From positions 268,151,930 through 268,215,929 of the forward strand of contig JARYHS010008074.1 of the NCBI GenBank assembly GCA_031002005.1: 64,000 bases of DNA, read 5' to 3'. The notes under the pieces are model-generated. The model was given only the letters and a program-made list of their open reading frames with translations, did not search any database and had not been told where the DNA came from. Made by a program: the position numbers and the translations under genes. Below, in pieces: positions 33,379 through 44,948 of this stretch; the stretch's first letter is position 1, and each line of letters begins with the position of its first letter. The stretch is from Vandiemenella viatica (taxonomy: Eukaryota > Arthropoda > Insecta > Orthoptera > Morabidae).

Positions 33379-33847
33379 CATGGGCGTATCCAGCGAGGGG
33401 CAGAGGGGGGCTGCTGCCCCCGCCCCCCCTTAGAAGAAAAATTAAGTTGCCTTCAGTACGCTTCGACTTGTGAAGAACTAGTTCAGGAGCACTTTGGGAG
33501 ATTGACTGGATTATGTGTGAAGAGTGTGCATCGAAATTTCATTAAAGAACACCATGAGATATTATTGACAAACAAAATTATTGAAATTGAAAATCCGAGA
33601 CAGTTAATGTTTACATAAAAAACAAACCGACTTACGATCTTAATTAACTACATAGTAGGTCCTTAGATTAAGTAGTTGGGTTACTATATTAATCAATGAT
33701 AAAAATAATATCCTGAATAGGTTTGAGTTTGATTTTGTAATGTCATGTTTCAGTCCCCCACCCCACTTCCTCGAAACCAAAATGAGTTGCCCCCCCCCCC
33801 AGTTCAAATCCTGCCCCCCTCTAGTTCTGATCCTGGATACGCCCTTG
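33379..33847. mobile_element. hAT-type MITE (469 bp) with 8-bp TSD
   Basis: Inverted termini CATGGGCGTATCCAGC (left) and CAAGGGCGTATCCAGG (right, minus strand) are flanked by perfect 8-bp duplications TATCTATA (33371-33378, 33848-33855). An 8-bp TSD with CA-GGGCG termini fits hAT. The inner 60-80 bp on each side are C/G-homopolymer rich (CCCCCGCCCCCC, CCCCCCCCCC). No transposase inside, so non-autonomous. Confidence 0.88.
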
Positions 33848-33997
33848 TATCTATATATCAAACCATACAACAGTTTTAGCATCAAAATCACTCACAGTTA
33901 GAAACCCTCAAAAAAAAATTTTTTTAGAAATATTAAATCCCTATTAATATTTTTTAACACAGATAAATTTTGTTTAAAATGTCTTTTATATTAGTGT

Positions 33998-34798
33998 TGC
34001 AACTAAGGAAAATGGAAGCGGCTTCTAGGCGATATAAATAAGAAAAGAAAGGGAAATTAACCCACCACATACCAAAGTGGACGGATGCGATGAGAGAACA
34101 CTAATTCTGACAAACAACTACACAATATTTCGGCATATGCCTTGCTCACAAATAGAAAAAACGGGCCATTAGGCTCGGAACATGTTTACACAACGAACGT
34201 TACCTAATGACTAACCATGTTGTGGTGGGGGGGGGGGATGGATAAGGAGTAGACTATCGATATCGGTATACAATGTCTGAGATAATATATTTAATATTTT
34301 GGCAGGCGATGGTAAAATGAGCAAATGTAGTAATGGTACGGTATAAACATGGGGGAAAAAAAAAAATTAGTGATTTAACGGTGGTTAAGTCCAGGTGGGT
34401 GTCTTGTATCCAGGATATTCTGGTACGCTAGTTCCCATCTCCGGAGTTCTGCTGCAGTGGTGCTGTCAGGGAAAACTCTGACTGCTCTCACAGTGAAACA
34501 GTCGTTGAGGTTGTTGGAATCATGGCTATTGGCATGTTCTGGCACTGGAAGGTACAGACATTGTATACCAATATCGATAGTCTACTCCTTATTCGTCCCC
34601 CCCCCCCACCACAACACGGTTAGTCATTAGGTAACGTTCGTTGTGCACACACGTTCCGAGCCTAATGGCCCGTTTTTTCTATTTGTGAGCAAGGTATATG
34701 CCGAAATATTGTGTAGTTGTTTGACAGCATTAGTGTTCTCTCATCGCATCCATCCACTTTGGTATGTGGTGGGTTAATTTCCCTTTCTTTTCTTATTT
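33998..34798. mobile_element. long inverted-repeat (foldback) element, copy 1
   Basis: Two arms of about 240-290 bp are inverted copies: left 33998-34286, right 34555-34798, with a 268-bp loop. The left arm starts TGCAACTAAGGAAAATGG; the right arm lacks the matching last 40 bp. Direct repeats TTATATTAGTGT (33986-33997, 34799-34810) look like a 12-bp TSD. Long and variable TSDs with one truncated arm suggest target-primed insertion (Penelope- or LINE-like) rather than cut-and-paste. A second copy is at 55362-55738. Confidence 0.8.
34375..34581 (-). other. conserved-looking ORF in the foldback loop (69 codons, no ATG)
   Basis: An uninterrupted minus frame between stops contains YLPVPEHANSHDSNNL, DCFTVRAVRVFPDSTTAAEL and RRWELAYQNILDTRHPPGLN before TAA at 34375-34377. 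Amino-acid composition is protein-like and lacks the low complexity of the surroundings. I do not recognise the family. It may be the C-terminal exon-like remnant of the parent element from which the foldback was derived. It lies wholly in the loop and the inner edge of the right arm. Confidence 0.45.
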
Positions 34799-34810
34799 TT
34801 ATATTAGTGT

Positions 34811-37301
34811 AAAACATTACTCTGTAATTCTGTGATATTGACACAAACGCTTATTTATATTCACCATGTGGTCATTGATAATGTTCTGAAATTGAATATT
34901 TCCTTTTAAATTTAGAAATGGAACTAATACCATGCTTTTTATTTTAAAATTCTCTACCTTTTTTTAATTTATATATGGTCACTTATTTTGAAAGTTAGTG
35001 TCACAACACTTTCAGTTTGTCTCTATACAATAAAATTTAAAACATTTCTACTATTATGATTTTATTATTCTGTATCTTTTTCCTTTATTTACATCCAAAA
35101 CTTATCTTATTTAGTGCTATTATTACTTGTTTATTGCTTATTATAAGTTTTGACTGTCAGTACAGTTTTACTTTAATGCTAATTTTTTTATTATTATTAT
35201 TTATTCAAATAAAGGAAGTGTTATTCAATAATGTGTAGCCTAATGTTTCCATCATCTATTGTGTCACATTCATATCTATTCAAACTGTATTGAAACCTAA
35301 TTAACCAATTTTCTTAACGAATTTTCTCCTTAATAAACACTACATAAAAATGATTGTATTCACTCTAAGAAGTTCTGGAAGTTGGTTACACAGCCATGTC
35401 CTATACTTGTCAAACTTAAATTCATGTATCAACTGATTCAAAACTAACTTTTTAGGTTTAGTCTGATGGCTGAAAGCCTTGATACTTTACAATTGTTGGA
35501 GTTTATATGGTCTCATAAACATTTGTGGGCACAGTTAATTGATAAGTTAACTTGGTTAATCATTAATCTGCTACTTAAAAAATTAACTTTGATAAATGTT
35601 AAAGCATTACATTTTTGCTAATTTAATGCAAATTTAAGTTAACAGTTAAATGTTAACCATCCAAAAGTGGAACTGATGTTTATATTTTGCAATAGGTATT
35701 AATGCAAGCAGCACCAAGGTGCTATGTACCACTATGTAAATCAATAATACCTCTACCCAATGTCCTTCTGGAAACTGAGTTTTAACCAGTTTCACAAACA
35801 TATTGGATTCATCATATGAAGTCATGTTGGCAACGAAAAGGTTTATGATATATCAGTCCACACTGCTTGGAATATGATGGTGCCAGTAGCTACAATGACA
35901 AATGTTTTATTGATGTAAAATTTAATTAGCAATTCCCTATACCGGTTGCTCCTAATATCGAACCAATGGTATGGGATGACTCAGAACATTGCAGGGAGGC
36001 CATAACTTGTATTTGTATGGCAGGCACAGATGTGAAGGGGTTATGATGTTCTTGGTGCACACTGTGGTGGTCAGACATGGTTGACCAGAAAAATGACCAT
36101 GAGTGTGCTAGCCATCACATTTGTCATGAGAAAACATAGCTTTGGGTTCTGCCTTAATCACACATTAACTTGATTGTGATTCCTGTATGTGTGATAGCCT
36201 AATACCTTTTTGTAAAGATGCAATTTAGTTAATATACTATATTTCAGTCGCCAATCTGTTTACTATTATTTCCACAACAGATAATGGTGGCAATATTACA
36301 CATACAAATTAAAAAGTCACTGCTATTGATAATTTGTTATATTCTTGAAAGTTTCATAAAGTTACTTCTGGTATCAGATTACATTTTTTAAATATCATTG
36401 AAGGCTGAATGGGATATTTGAAACTACATATGAAAATTACAGATTATTCTTCAAGTCACAACACTAGTCAAAAGCACTTAGATCTGCAACACCAAATTAG
36501 TGTGTGCTTGTTGAAATGTTTAAATATTGATATTATAAACTTCTGAACTCGTTGTAAAAAAAGGTTCCTGCCACTGAATTTAAAATAAAGTTTTCCATTC
36601 TGAAAAGCAATATTGAGTCCATGAACTTATTCTGAGACATGAGCATTAAACTTATGGTTACATTTTGCTACTATACCTCGTGAAGTGCATTTTCTGTCTG
36701 ACTGTTTAATTAGTTCTGAAGTCTGAGGCAAGGAAAATGGGCACTTCATTTATTGTATGGCTAAACTTGAGCTGGGTTGATACGGAATATTGGTGTATTA
36801 TCTCATGAACTACGAAAAGTCCATTTCCTGATGGAACATTATTTTTAATGGGATCTTCCGAAAACTTTATGTGTTATGGTATAATTTATTTCGAATCTAT
36901 TTGGTTATGACAAATTTGCTCATAATTGTTCTTGTTTAAGAGTTATTAATTTCTAAAAGTCATACGTGCTGAGGTTATTAAGTTTCAATAATAAAATTCC
37001 ATTTTTCTCATTTTAAATCTCAAATTATTGTTAAACTGTTATACAATTATTGTTAAATGAATTATTCTCTCTTATTTAAGTCCACCTTTATCTCCCTAGG
37101 TCCTTTATTTACAAAATTTAAATTCTTTACTTTTTTACTAAAAAATATATTTCAAATTTATTTACAGACTTTGTTTCCTGGTCGTAATGGGTGTCTTAAT
37201 GCCAGTATTATGCTGTCATAGTAGAACTTTATCTCTTTTCATTAAGATGTTTCCCTCTACCGTATGACTTGCCTCTCACATGATTAAGACTCATGTCGAA
37301 A
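34811..37301. other. AT-rich stretch without recognisable genes
   Basis: 2.5 kb without a motif-bearing ORF. One 60-codon plus ORF at 35056-35238 is hydrophobic only because the DNA is T-rich. Text near 35700-36130 has more balanced composition but no frame I can assign. Confidence 0.5.
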
Positions 37302-37303
37302 TA

Positions 37304-38725
37304 CACTCCTGGAAATTGAAATAAGTACACATTGACGCCGGTGTGTAAGACCCACCATACTTGCTCCAGACACTACGAGAGGGCTGTACAAGCAATGATC
37401 AAATGCAGGGCACAGCGGACACACCAGGAACAGCAGTGTTGGCCGTCGAAGGGCGCTAGCTGCGCAGCGGTTGGGCAGCGCCACAGTCAGTGTCAGCTAG
37501 TTTGCCATGGCATACGGAGCTCCATCTCAGTCTTTAACACTGGAAGCATGCCACGACAACGTGTACGTGAACCGTATGTGCAGTTGACGGACTTTGAGCG
37601 AGGGCGTATAGTGGGCATGCGGGAGGCCGGGTGGATGTACCGCCGAATTGCTCAACATGTGGGGCGTGAGGTCTCCACAGTACATCGATGTTGTCGCCAA
37701 TGGTCGGCGGAAGGTGCACGTGCCCATTGACCTGGGTCCGGACAGCAGCAACGCACAGACGCACGCCAAGACCGTCGCATCCTACGCAGTGCCGTAGGGG
37801 ACCGCACCGCCACTTCCCGGCAAATTAGGGACACTGTTGCTCCTGGGGTATCAGAGAGGACCATTCGCAACCGTCTCCATGAAGCTGGGCTACAGTCCCG
37901 TGCACCGTTAGGTCGTCTTCTGCTCACGCCCCAACATCGTGCAGCCCGCCTCCAGTGGTGTCACGACAGGCGTGTATGGAGGGACGAATAGAGACGTGTC
38001 GTCTTCAGTGATGAGAGTCGCTTCTGCCTTGGTGCCAATGATGGTCGTATGCGTGTTTGGCGCCGTGCAGGTGAGCGCCACAATCAGGACTGCATACGAC
38101 CAAGGCACACAGGGCCAACACTCGGCATCATGGTGTGGGAAGCGATCTCCTACACTGGCCGTACACCTCTTGTGATCGTCGAGGGGACACTGAACAGTGC
38201 ACGGTACATTCAAACCGTCATCGAACCCATCGTTCTACCATTCCTAGACCGGCAAGGGAACATGCTGTTTCAACAGGACAATGCACGTCCACATGTATCC
38301 CGTGCCACCTAACGTGCTCTAGAAGGTGTAAGTCAACTACCCTGGCCAGCGAGATCTCCGGATCTGTCCCCCATTGAGCATGTTTGGGACTGGATGAAAC
38401 GTCGTCTCACGCGGTCTGCACGTCCAGCACGAATGCTGGTCCAGCTGAGGTGCCAGGTGGAAATGGCTTGGCATGCCGTTCCACAGGACTACATCCAGCA
38501 CCTCTACGATCATCTCCATGGGAGAATTGCAGCCTGCATTGCTGCGAAAGAAGGATATACACGGTACTAGTGCCGACAATGTGCATGCTCTGTTGCCTGT
38601 GTCTATGTGCCTGTGGTTCTGTCTGTGTGATCATGTATTGTATCTGACCCCAGGAATGTGTATATAAAGTTTCCCATTCCTGGGACAATGAATTCTCGGT
38701 GTTCTTATTTCAATTTCCAGGAGTG
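37304..38725 (+). mobile_element. Tc1-like transposon, nearly intact (1422 bp)
   Basis: Inverted termini CACTCCTGGAAATTGAAATA on both ends (right end read on the minus strand), with TA duplications at 37302-37303 and 38726-38727. A single transposase frame fills most of it. The GC content is clearly higher than the flanks, which fits a recently arrived or recently amplified element. It sits next to the family A LINE on its right. Confidence 0.93.
37548..38570 (+). pseudogene. Tc1-like transposase, full length with three stops
   Basis: The frame from ATG 37548 (MPRQRVREPYVQLTDFERGR) to TAG 38568 is 340 codons with no frameshift, interrupted only by TGA at codon 61, TAG at codon 148 and TAA at codon 255. 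Each stop is one transition from a sense codon. The N-terminal half is a paired-type helix-turn-helix (RIAQHVGREVSTVHR; QIRDTVAPGVSERTIRNRLH). Catalytic residues are D in VFSDESRF, D in LFQQDNARPHVS and E in SPDLSPIEHVWD. I count 32 residues between the second D and the E, two fewer than the usual DD34E. It cuts and pastes the element at TA sites when intact. Confidence 0.92.
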
Positions 38726-38727
38726 TA

Positions 38728-39660
38728 TATTCAATTTGTTTATGTTTTTGTGTTTTCACCTGTTCATCTCGGGCCTCCTGTTTTCATCCATGGTAAGTGA
38801 TGGGTATCTATTTATTTTTCCCTATCCTATCTTATTTTCAGTGCCTTCTGGCAGTTTCTTTGTTTCCATTATCCAATATATCTGACTAACTGAGATTTGC
38901 ATACATATCCAAGCCTAAAGCCATGTTGCCTACCTGAAAACTACTTACACTTCTCACATATATTTCTGATGTTCTTGGATATCAATCTCTCCATTAATTT
39001 ACCTACAACTAATGTCAAGCTGATTGGCCTATATGTTTTTACTCTATTTCTCACCCCTCCTTTATGTACCAGCACTACTATCACACTTTTCTAGTCCTCT
39101 GGTAAGCAGCAAGTATCCAGACTCAATTTAAATAATGTTTTGAGATAAGGTCCAATGTCACATTTGGCTATCTTTAGACATCTGTAGTAATATTAGCTAC
39201 ACCAGCTCCTTTATGTCTTTTGAGCTTTCTTAGTTCATTCATGATATCCTCAGGATGAATTTAAATTTTTGTGATCTGCTCTGTTCTAATTGTGTTGTTA
39301 AGCTCGTTCTCTGATTTAGACCCTGCCATTTCTCATTCATTGTCCCTAATGCTCTCACTAAACCAGTTGCTTAAAATCACTGCATTTTTCAAATCCTCAG
39401 TAGCTTCTTCTCCATTTTTATCTAGAAGTATCTTAACACCCTCTCTCCCCTCAGTTTTCTAACATAGCCATAGAAATTTCAAGATGCATCAGTCAATTGT
39501 TCCCCTGCATTGACAATACTCTTCATAAACCCATCTTTAGCCACCTTCTTAGCTATTATTAAGTCCTTGTTTAGTTGTTTAAAATATTCCTTACTACCCT
39601 GCCGTCTGTTCTCTTCTTACCTACCTCTTTAATCTCCTCGCCTCCCTTTTATAGTACACA
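38728..39660 (-). pseudogene. LINE family A reverse transcriptase, minus copy
   Basis: On the minus strand from 39660: RRQGSKEYFKQLNKDLIIAK and VAKDGFMKSI (linker), NFYGYVRKLRGE, then near 39100-38940 the RT block with YRPISLTL, VGKLMERLISKNIRNICEK and RQHGFRLGY. The same blocks occur at 7.9-8.6 kb. The trace is lost near 38880 and the Tc1 element begins at 38725, so the catalytic core and 3' end are missing. Many stops. Confidence 0.8.
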
Positions 39661-40627
39661 CGTTCTCTACTTCTATTTACTTTCTGTTTTGGAATAAATT
39701 TTTCTTCTCCCTTTTTTATCATCTCCTTGAACTCTTCACACCTTGAATCTACTGTACTTGTGCCTTCCTTGCATTTGCTGAAACGTTCCCTGAAATATCT
39801 CTTCAAATTCAAAATCTGTGCCTTCTTATAATTGTTTCTATTTCTCCCTTCAATTTTGGCTTCTGGTTCAGAGAACCCTCTAATATCCATCAGAACTACT
39901 TCATTATAACTTATTCCTTTTATTACTTGACACCCTACAAGGTTATCATCAGGCTTTATTAGGAATATATCCAAAATATTTTGTCCCCTAGTGTTCTGCT
40001 CTACCACTTGTGTAAATCCTTCTTCCCTTATTAGAGTATTTGAAAATCTCTGTTAACTTAGGTTATTAATTTTATTTCCTACTCAGTTTGCAGCTAGTAA
40101 ATTTAAATCCTCACAAATAATGGCCATTCTATTGTCACCTCTGAAATCTCTCCCCAAGAGCCTCATTTTCATGAATCATACACCCTGATTCTGTTCTTTT
40201 TTATTACCTTTGAAATCAACCCCAAGTAACTCACTGTCATGATCCATGAACACAAATGAACTTTGGTAGTTATTGTTATCTAGTAAGAAAACTCCTCCTC
40301 CAATTGCTCCTCTATCTCTGCAGCACACTCTGTAACATCCAAAAAAACCTCAATGTCTAATACTTCTTGCTTTAACCAACCCTCTACCCCTATAGTTACT
40401 TGTGATTCATTCATCTCTATTAAGTTTGACAATTCGATAACTTTGTTCATTATACAGTTCAACAGTAAGACCCTTATTACTGGCTTAATATTTTTAGCAT
40501 TTACCTCCTCCATCCCAGTTCTACCACAGTCAGTTATTGTTACAGCAATTTCATCTGTTTCTTTAACATCTGTGATTTTTCCCATCATGGAACTACAATC
40601 AGTATCACTTTTATCACCTATTTCCAC
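39621..40627 (-). pseudogene. LINE family A endonuclease, minus copy
   Basis: The minus frame 40627-40280 includes VLLLNC.SIMNKVIELSNL and SQVTIGVEGWLKQEV, the start of a CR1-type AP endonuclease. 40007-39621 reads NTRGQNILDIFLIKPDDNLV, YNEVVLMDIRGFSEPEAKIE and NNYKKAQILNLKRYFRERF, collinear with 7540-7757. Between them lies a degraded SELLGVDFKG and NLLAANWVGNKINN. The usual SDHNAV is YNEVV here, so the catalytic histidine is lost. Confidence 0.82.
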
Positions 40628-40841
40628 CCCTTCACCAACTGTCCCTACCCTAAAAAAGGCACAGTATTGCCACCATCATCACTGGAAATGGGTTCCCTTA
40701 CTGCGTTATCTAACAACTCAGAAAGTACCACCTTGCCCATTCTATTTATGTGTAGGCTATGATGAAGGGAAAGGGTGAAACCAGATGCCAGTCCATTAAG
40801 GCCTACTCTCCCGAACTACCATCCCCACCTACCAATGGTGT

Positions 40842-41745
40842 TCACAGGCACAACCCCAAGACAGAACTAATGCCTTTCCTATGTAGCACTTCCATTTCCA
40901 CATTTATGTGCCTCACAGCAAAGTTCAACTGTGCCCAGTCATTGTGACTTAGGACCTCCATGAGCTCCGCCTTGGTATGCTTCACCTCCATCACAACCTT
41001 CCTCATGTCACTCTCTATACTATAACTCATGTTTCTATCAATACTAATCCCACACCTTCCACTATCACTAATCTATCATCCTTAGTGAAACTCCTACAAA
41101 GTGAACCTATATCCTCTCTTACCTGACCTAATAGTTCACTAGATGTGAAAAAACTTGTTAACTGGTAACGAGTGCCTAACTGATACTGCATAAGAGAGAC
41201 TACACCTCTCCCATGGCTACTACCAATAAGCAGAACTCTTTTTTTTCCTATTCTTGCCTTGCACACCCTTATTTCTAAAGCTGCGTCTTACGTGTTCCTA
41301 CATATACATAAGGCTCTTTTCCTGCTGACTGTGGCAATAGGTTTAACCTATTTTTACCCACAATTTCTAAATTGTCTGTCTTCTTAATGCTATTAACCAT
41401 ATTTCTCCTATGATCTGTTACCTGCTCCCACCCATCCTTTTCAACTTCCTCCAACTCACTATCTCTACTTTCTGTATGAGCCTCCACAGGCTGAACCTAG
41501 ACAGGACAAGCCTCTAAGAACCCTGATCCTTTCACACAACTCCCTGATTGTTTCGCCCATCCCCCTCATACTATCATCCCTAAGACAAAGTTGACAAAGC
41601 CATGGAGAGCCTAATTTATTTCTCACATTTCCTCTTCCCTATACGCCCAATGAAACCACTTCTTACACCAATTATAACCCAACCCCTTTACAACGTACCT
41701 GCGACAGGCGCCACACTTTCCAGTAATGATTTTTTCCCAAATACT
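40842..41745 (-). pseudogene. LINE family A ORF1: PHD-like finger, linker, SGNH-type esterase
   Basis: From 41745 the minus strand shows a cysteine-rich block (CGACRRY, then CKKWFHW, then PWLCQLCLRDDS) like a PHD-type zinc finger, followed by MRGMGETIRELCERIRVL, probably coiled coil. At 41266-41027 comes KRVLLIGSSHGRGVVSLMQY, where GSSHGRG matches the catalytic GDSH block of the esterase-type ORF1 in CR1-like LINEs, and DRLVIVEG. The next frame (41030-40842) reads SYSIESDMRK. The D of GDSH is S, so activity is doubtful. Frameshifts separate the pieces. Confidence 0.72.
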
Positions 41746-43400
41746 TCAAACACCTTCTAAATAAACCTAAATATATTTGATAAAACAGTCTAATAAATTT
41801 TATATTATGTGGTTAATGCTTTTATTAAATTGGATAAGAGATTCTCAATCAAGTTATTATAATTAATAAGTATATAAAAATAGTTTAATGAAATACCGTA
41901 CTAAATTTTTCTAAGAAGTTGATATTTTAATATTTTGGAAATAAGTAAATACAAAACCATTATATTTAAGATTGAAATAAATGTTTAATAATCTATTATA
42001 TTTAAGACTGAAATAATTAATTAATACATCTCAGGATTTCCAAAGTTACATATACAATTCTTTAAAAAAAAAAAAAAAACCTGGAATAGATACTATTGAA
42101 GCAGATGTTAGATATTTACTATTACTTATTTATTATATTTATTTGTTGTATTTCTAGCAAATTATTGTTATTTTTATGTTTTAATGAAAATAATAAACTG
42201 TTATATTTCAGACAAAACGAAAGTCTAAATCAACAATCTGCAACAATCCTAATCTATAGCACTTATTTTTGTAGTCATATGAAATTTGAAAAGTTAAATT
42301 AGAAATAACTAAAAGTTTAATTACAATTTGATGGATTTAATCTAACTATCAAGGACTCAGCATATTTCTAAAAAAAAAAACAGCAAAAAAGAAATGAGTT
42401 TTAGCCACTAAGAATATGCGATTTTTGAAGTAAAAATGATGTATTGCACCTAACTAACAATAATCCTAACTATTTACTTTATAACGGAAAGCTTTAAACT
42501 AATTTAGATGTTATTTCAGGTTTAGTGCACAGCATTTCATACATACAACCAGAGCTCACTTCAACAAAGATGTTATAGCATAGCTTGGAGTTTCTACATT
42601 AAATAACAACTGCCCTGGTGTCTGGTTACATAAAGAGATCTTGCAGCATCCTCCAAATGAATAGCAGCTACAGTGCTTCTCGTTAAAGGTAAGCACTATT
42701 TTGGAATATTAGTGATCATGCCCATGTTAAAAATGTGTGTATTGATCCATCCATTTGTTTTTCCATCCTGTCAGTAGGGGTATAGTAGGCTTTGCAGTAT
42801 TAGAGTCTAGATATTGATATTCAGATTGTGGTCATAAGAGGTTATGTATGGTCTACACACATCATGCACTTTCCACATACTGTTAGCTACAAGTCAGGTT
42901 ATCTCACCACCAATTAGGTCCTATTATAAATCTTACATCTTTTACAAAAGTGGTTAAAACTCAAGCTTAAAAGTGATTTATTATTAATAAAATATTAAGA
43001 AAATGTTTATAACAGTCCTTTACTATATACAATTATATGTGATGGACCCCCTCCTAAACAGTTTAGACAATATTATGTCACATTTCCATGTGGTCCAACA
43101 TATGGTTGCTTTCACATCTAAATGCCCCACAAATCTGAATACTGCACAATTTGACCATCAGGCCAAACAGAGATCCATAATCAGCCCCCTTTCAAGCTCT
43201 GTCAAGAGCAAGTAACACTGTCTCACACAAGCATGAGTCATCTCTGTGACTTCACAATGATTACTCAGCATCGGACACTATTCACTTCCCTTAGATACCA
43301 TGGCAACAACACTAAAATCAAACAACAATAATGCACTCTGGCTGTCATTCTACCTATCACTAAGACAGAAAACAGTGTTCTAGAATTCTAATGAAAGCTG
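41746..43400. other. AT-rich stretch without recognisable genes
   Basis: No motif-bearing ORF. A 20-base phrase TTATATTTAAGAYTGAAATA occurs twice, near 41960 and 41997. A-runs at 42063-42079 and 42370-42380. Confidence 0.5.
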
Positions 43401-44236
43401 CAGGGCCTAGGCTTTGTGGGCCCCTAGGCTATAAATGTGATGCAGGCCCCTGGCTCGGCAGCTGGCAGTTGGCAATGGTGTAACAATTTATTGACGGTCT
43501 TATTTAGATCAAGAGCTGTCCAAGATGGGGGCCCTCCATCTGTGGTGCAGGCCCCCATTTGTAGTGCTGGCCCCCAGGCTACAGTCTAGGTAGTGTATGC
43601 TTAAATGCATCCCTGGAAAGCTTTCATAGAGGAAGCTAAGAAAAATAAAAAAGATTGAATTAGTAAAACTGTTAGATGATCCAATGGGAGCCATGACTTA
43701 CGATTTAGAAGAAAGTTGAAAAGAAAAAGAGATTCAAAAAATACAGAAAAGGTATGACCATCACAAAATCAAAGAAAAAAAATAGAAAAACTGCTGGAGA
43801 CAAATCTTTTGAGTAAATGTCTTCATAAGAGAACATAAATGAATCAGTGTTAAGTTATTATGATGACTGTGAAGACACCCTCAATATATTTGCAGAAGAT
43901 GCAGAGGTATGTTTCGAATGTGTTGAATTTGGTAGTTCAGCTTTATGAGAAGCTCAAGCTGATTGGTGTGTTGGTGATACAAATGGAAATTATATTTGTG
44001 AATTTTTAACCACAGAACAGAAAAATTTTACATCACAAATGCTATGTTATTTATTTTAAAAAATTAAAAAATCAAACTGTTTTTACATAATTTTAAATAC
44101 TGTTTATATATTTCTTACATTTACATTAATTATCTGTTGCAAACCACATTGGTACATGTGACAAACATGAGGCAAAACACAGGCCCTGAGACCATTTGGG
44201 ACCATCATCCTGCGATGGGAGGGAATAAATCAAAGG
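43401..44236. other. GC-rich patch followed by AT-rich sequence, unassigned
   Basis: 43405-43590 is rich in GGGCCC-type words (GGGCCTAGG, GGCCCCTGG, GGGGGCCC, GGCCCCCAGG), resembling a degraded MITE, but no clean inverted termini or TSD are visible. 43600-44236 holds purine-rich text with no supported frame. It ends at the AGTG duplication of the LTR element. Confidence 0.35.
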
Positions 44237-44240
44237 AGTG

Positions 44241-44937
44241 TGTAACGGGTACTCATCGCTATTCGTGTTTGTATAGTTAAAAGTTCGTTGAAGCAATGGA
44301 GCAGCTACCCTTCCTAACACGATTTTTCTTAATCTTTCTTCCACCACTAATTACTCTTTTAATTAAAGGTTCGTTTTGCCGTGCGGTCGCCAGTCTTTCG
44401 GCTATGCTAATTGGTTAATTAAAGTCACAGAAGAAGAACACATATGCGTACTAGTTTTCGTAGATTTATTCCTCTGAGACTACACAGTCAACAAGCATGC
44501 CACCAGACAATAATACTAATGTTTCTTCGTCACCGAAGATAGCAGATTCAAGTACAGTCAAAAGGATAAATAAGCAGTGAGCACAATTCTCGAAACTAAT
44601 TAACAAACAATCGCCATAGTCCGATTCTGCAGTAGTTTACTAAACACAGTTTATATTGAATCAGGTCACTCGGAAGAACCTTCATAGTCCAACATATACT
44701 TTAGCACACATCCCACAGTGTTCTTTAGTACGGAACACACGCCAAGCGGCCGTACGATGTATTTACGGGATAAACACACTGCCGTAAACCTTCCGCTCCC
44801 GCCGGCTGTTCCGTACATTACCACTGACAATCACTGACTCCCCCGCTCGGCGCTCCCCCACCGCCAAAGACCTTACATACCTCTCAGATTACACTATCCA
44901 CTCCAAATATAACCGTAACGTTCATGGTTACGTTACA
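44241..44937 (-). repeat. 3' LTR of the pol-less element
   Basis: 697 bp, same sequence as 49649-50342 apart from about four positions. On the minus strand it directly follows a polypurine tract. Confidence 0.93.
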
Positions 44938-44948
44938 CCCCCACCGTT
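44938..44948 (-). other. polypurine tract of the pol-less element
   Basis: Minus-strand CGGTGGGGG directly precedes TGTAACG of the 3' LTR, the expected position for plus-strand priming. Confidence 0.65.

Noticed and set aside
35640..36130. Possible THAP-type zinc finger trace (CYVPLC)
   Set aside because: Only the first cysteine pair is visible; the expected tryptophan, CEDHF-type block and terminal motif are missing.
43401..43600. GC-rich patch as a MITE
   Set aside because: GGGCCC-type words recur, but I could not find inverted termini or a target duplication.
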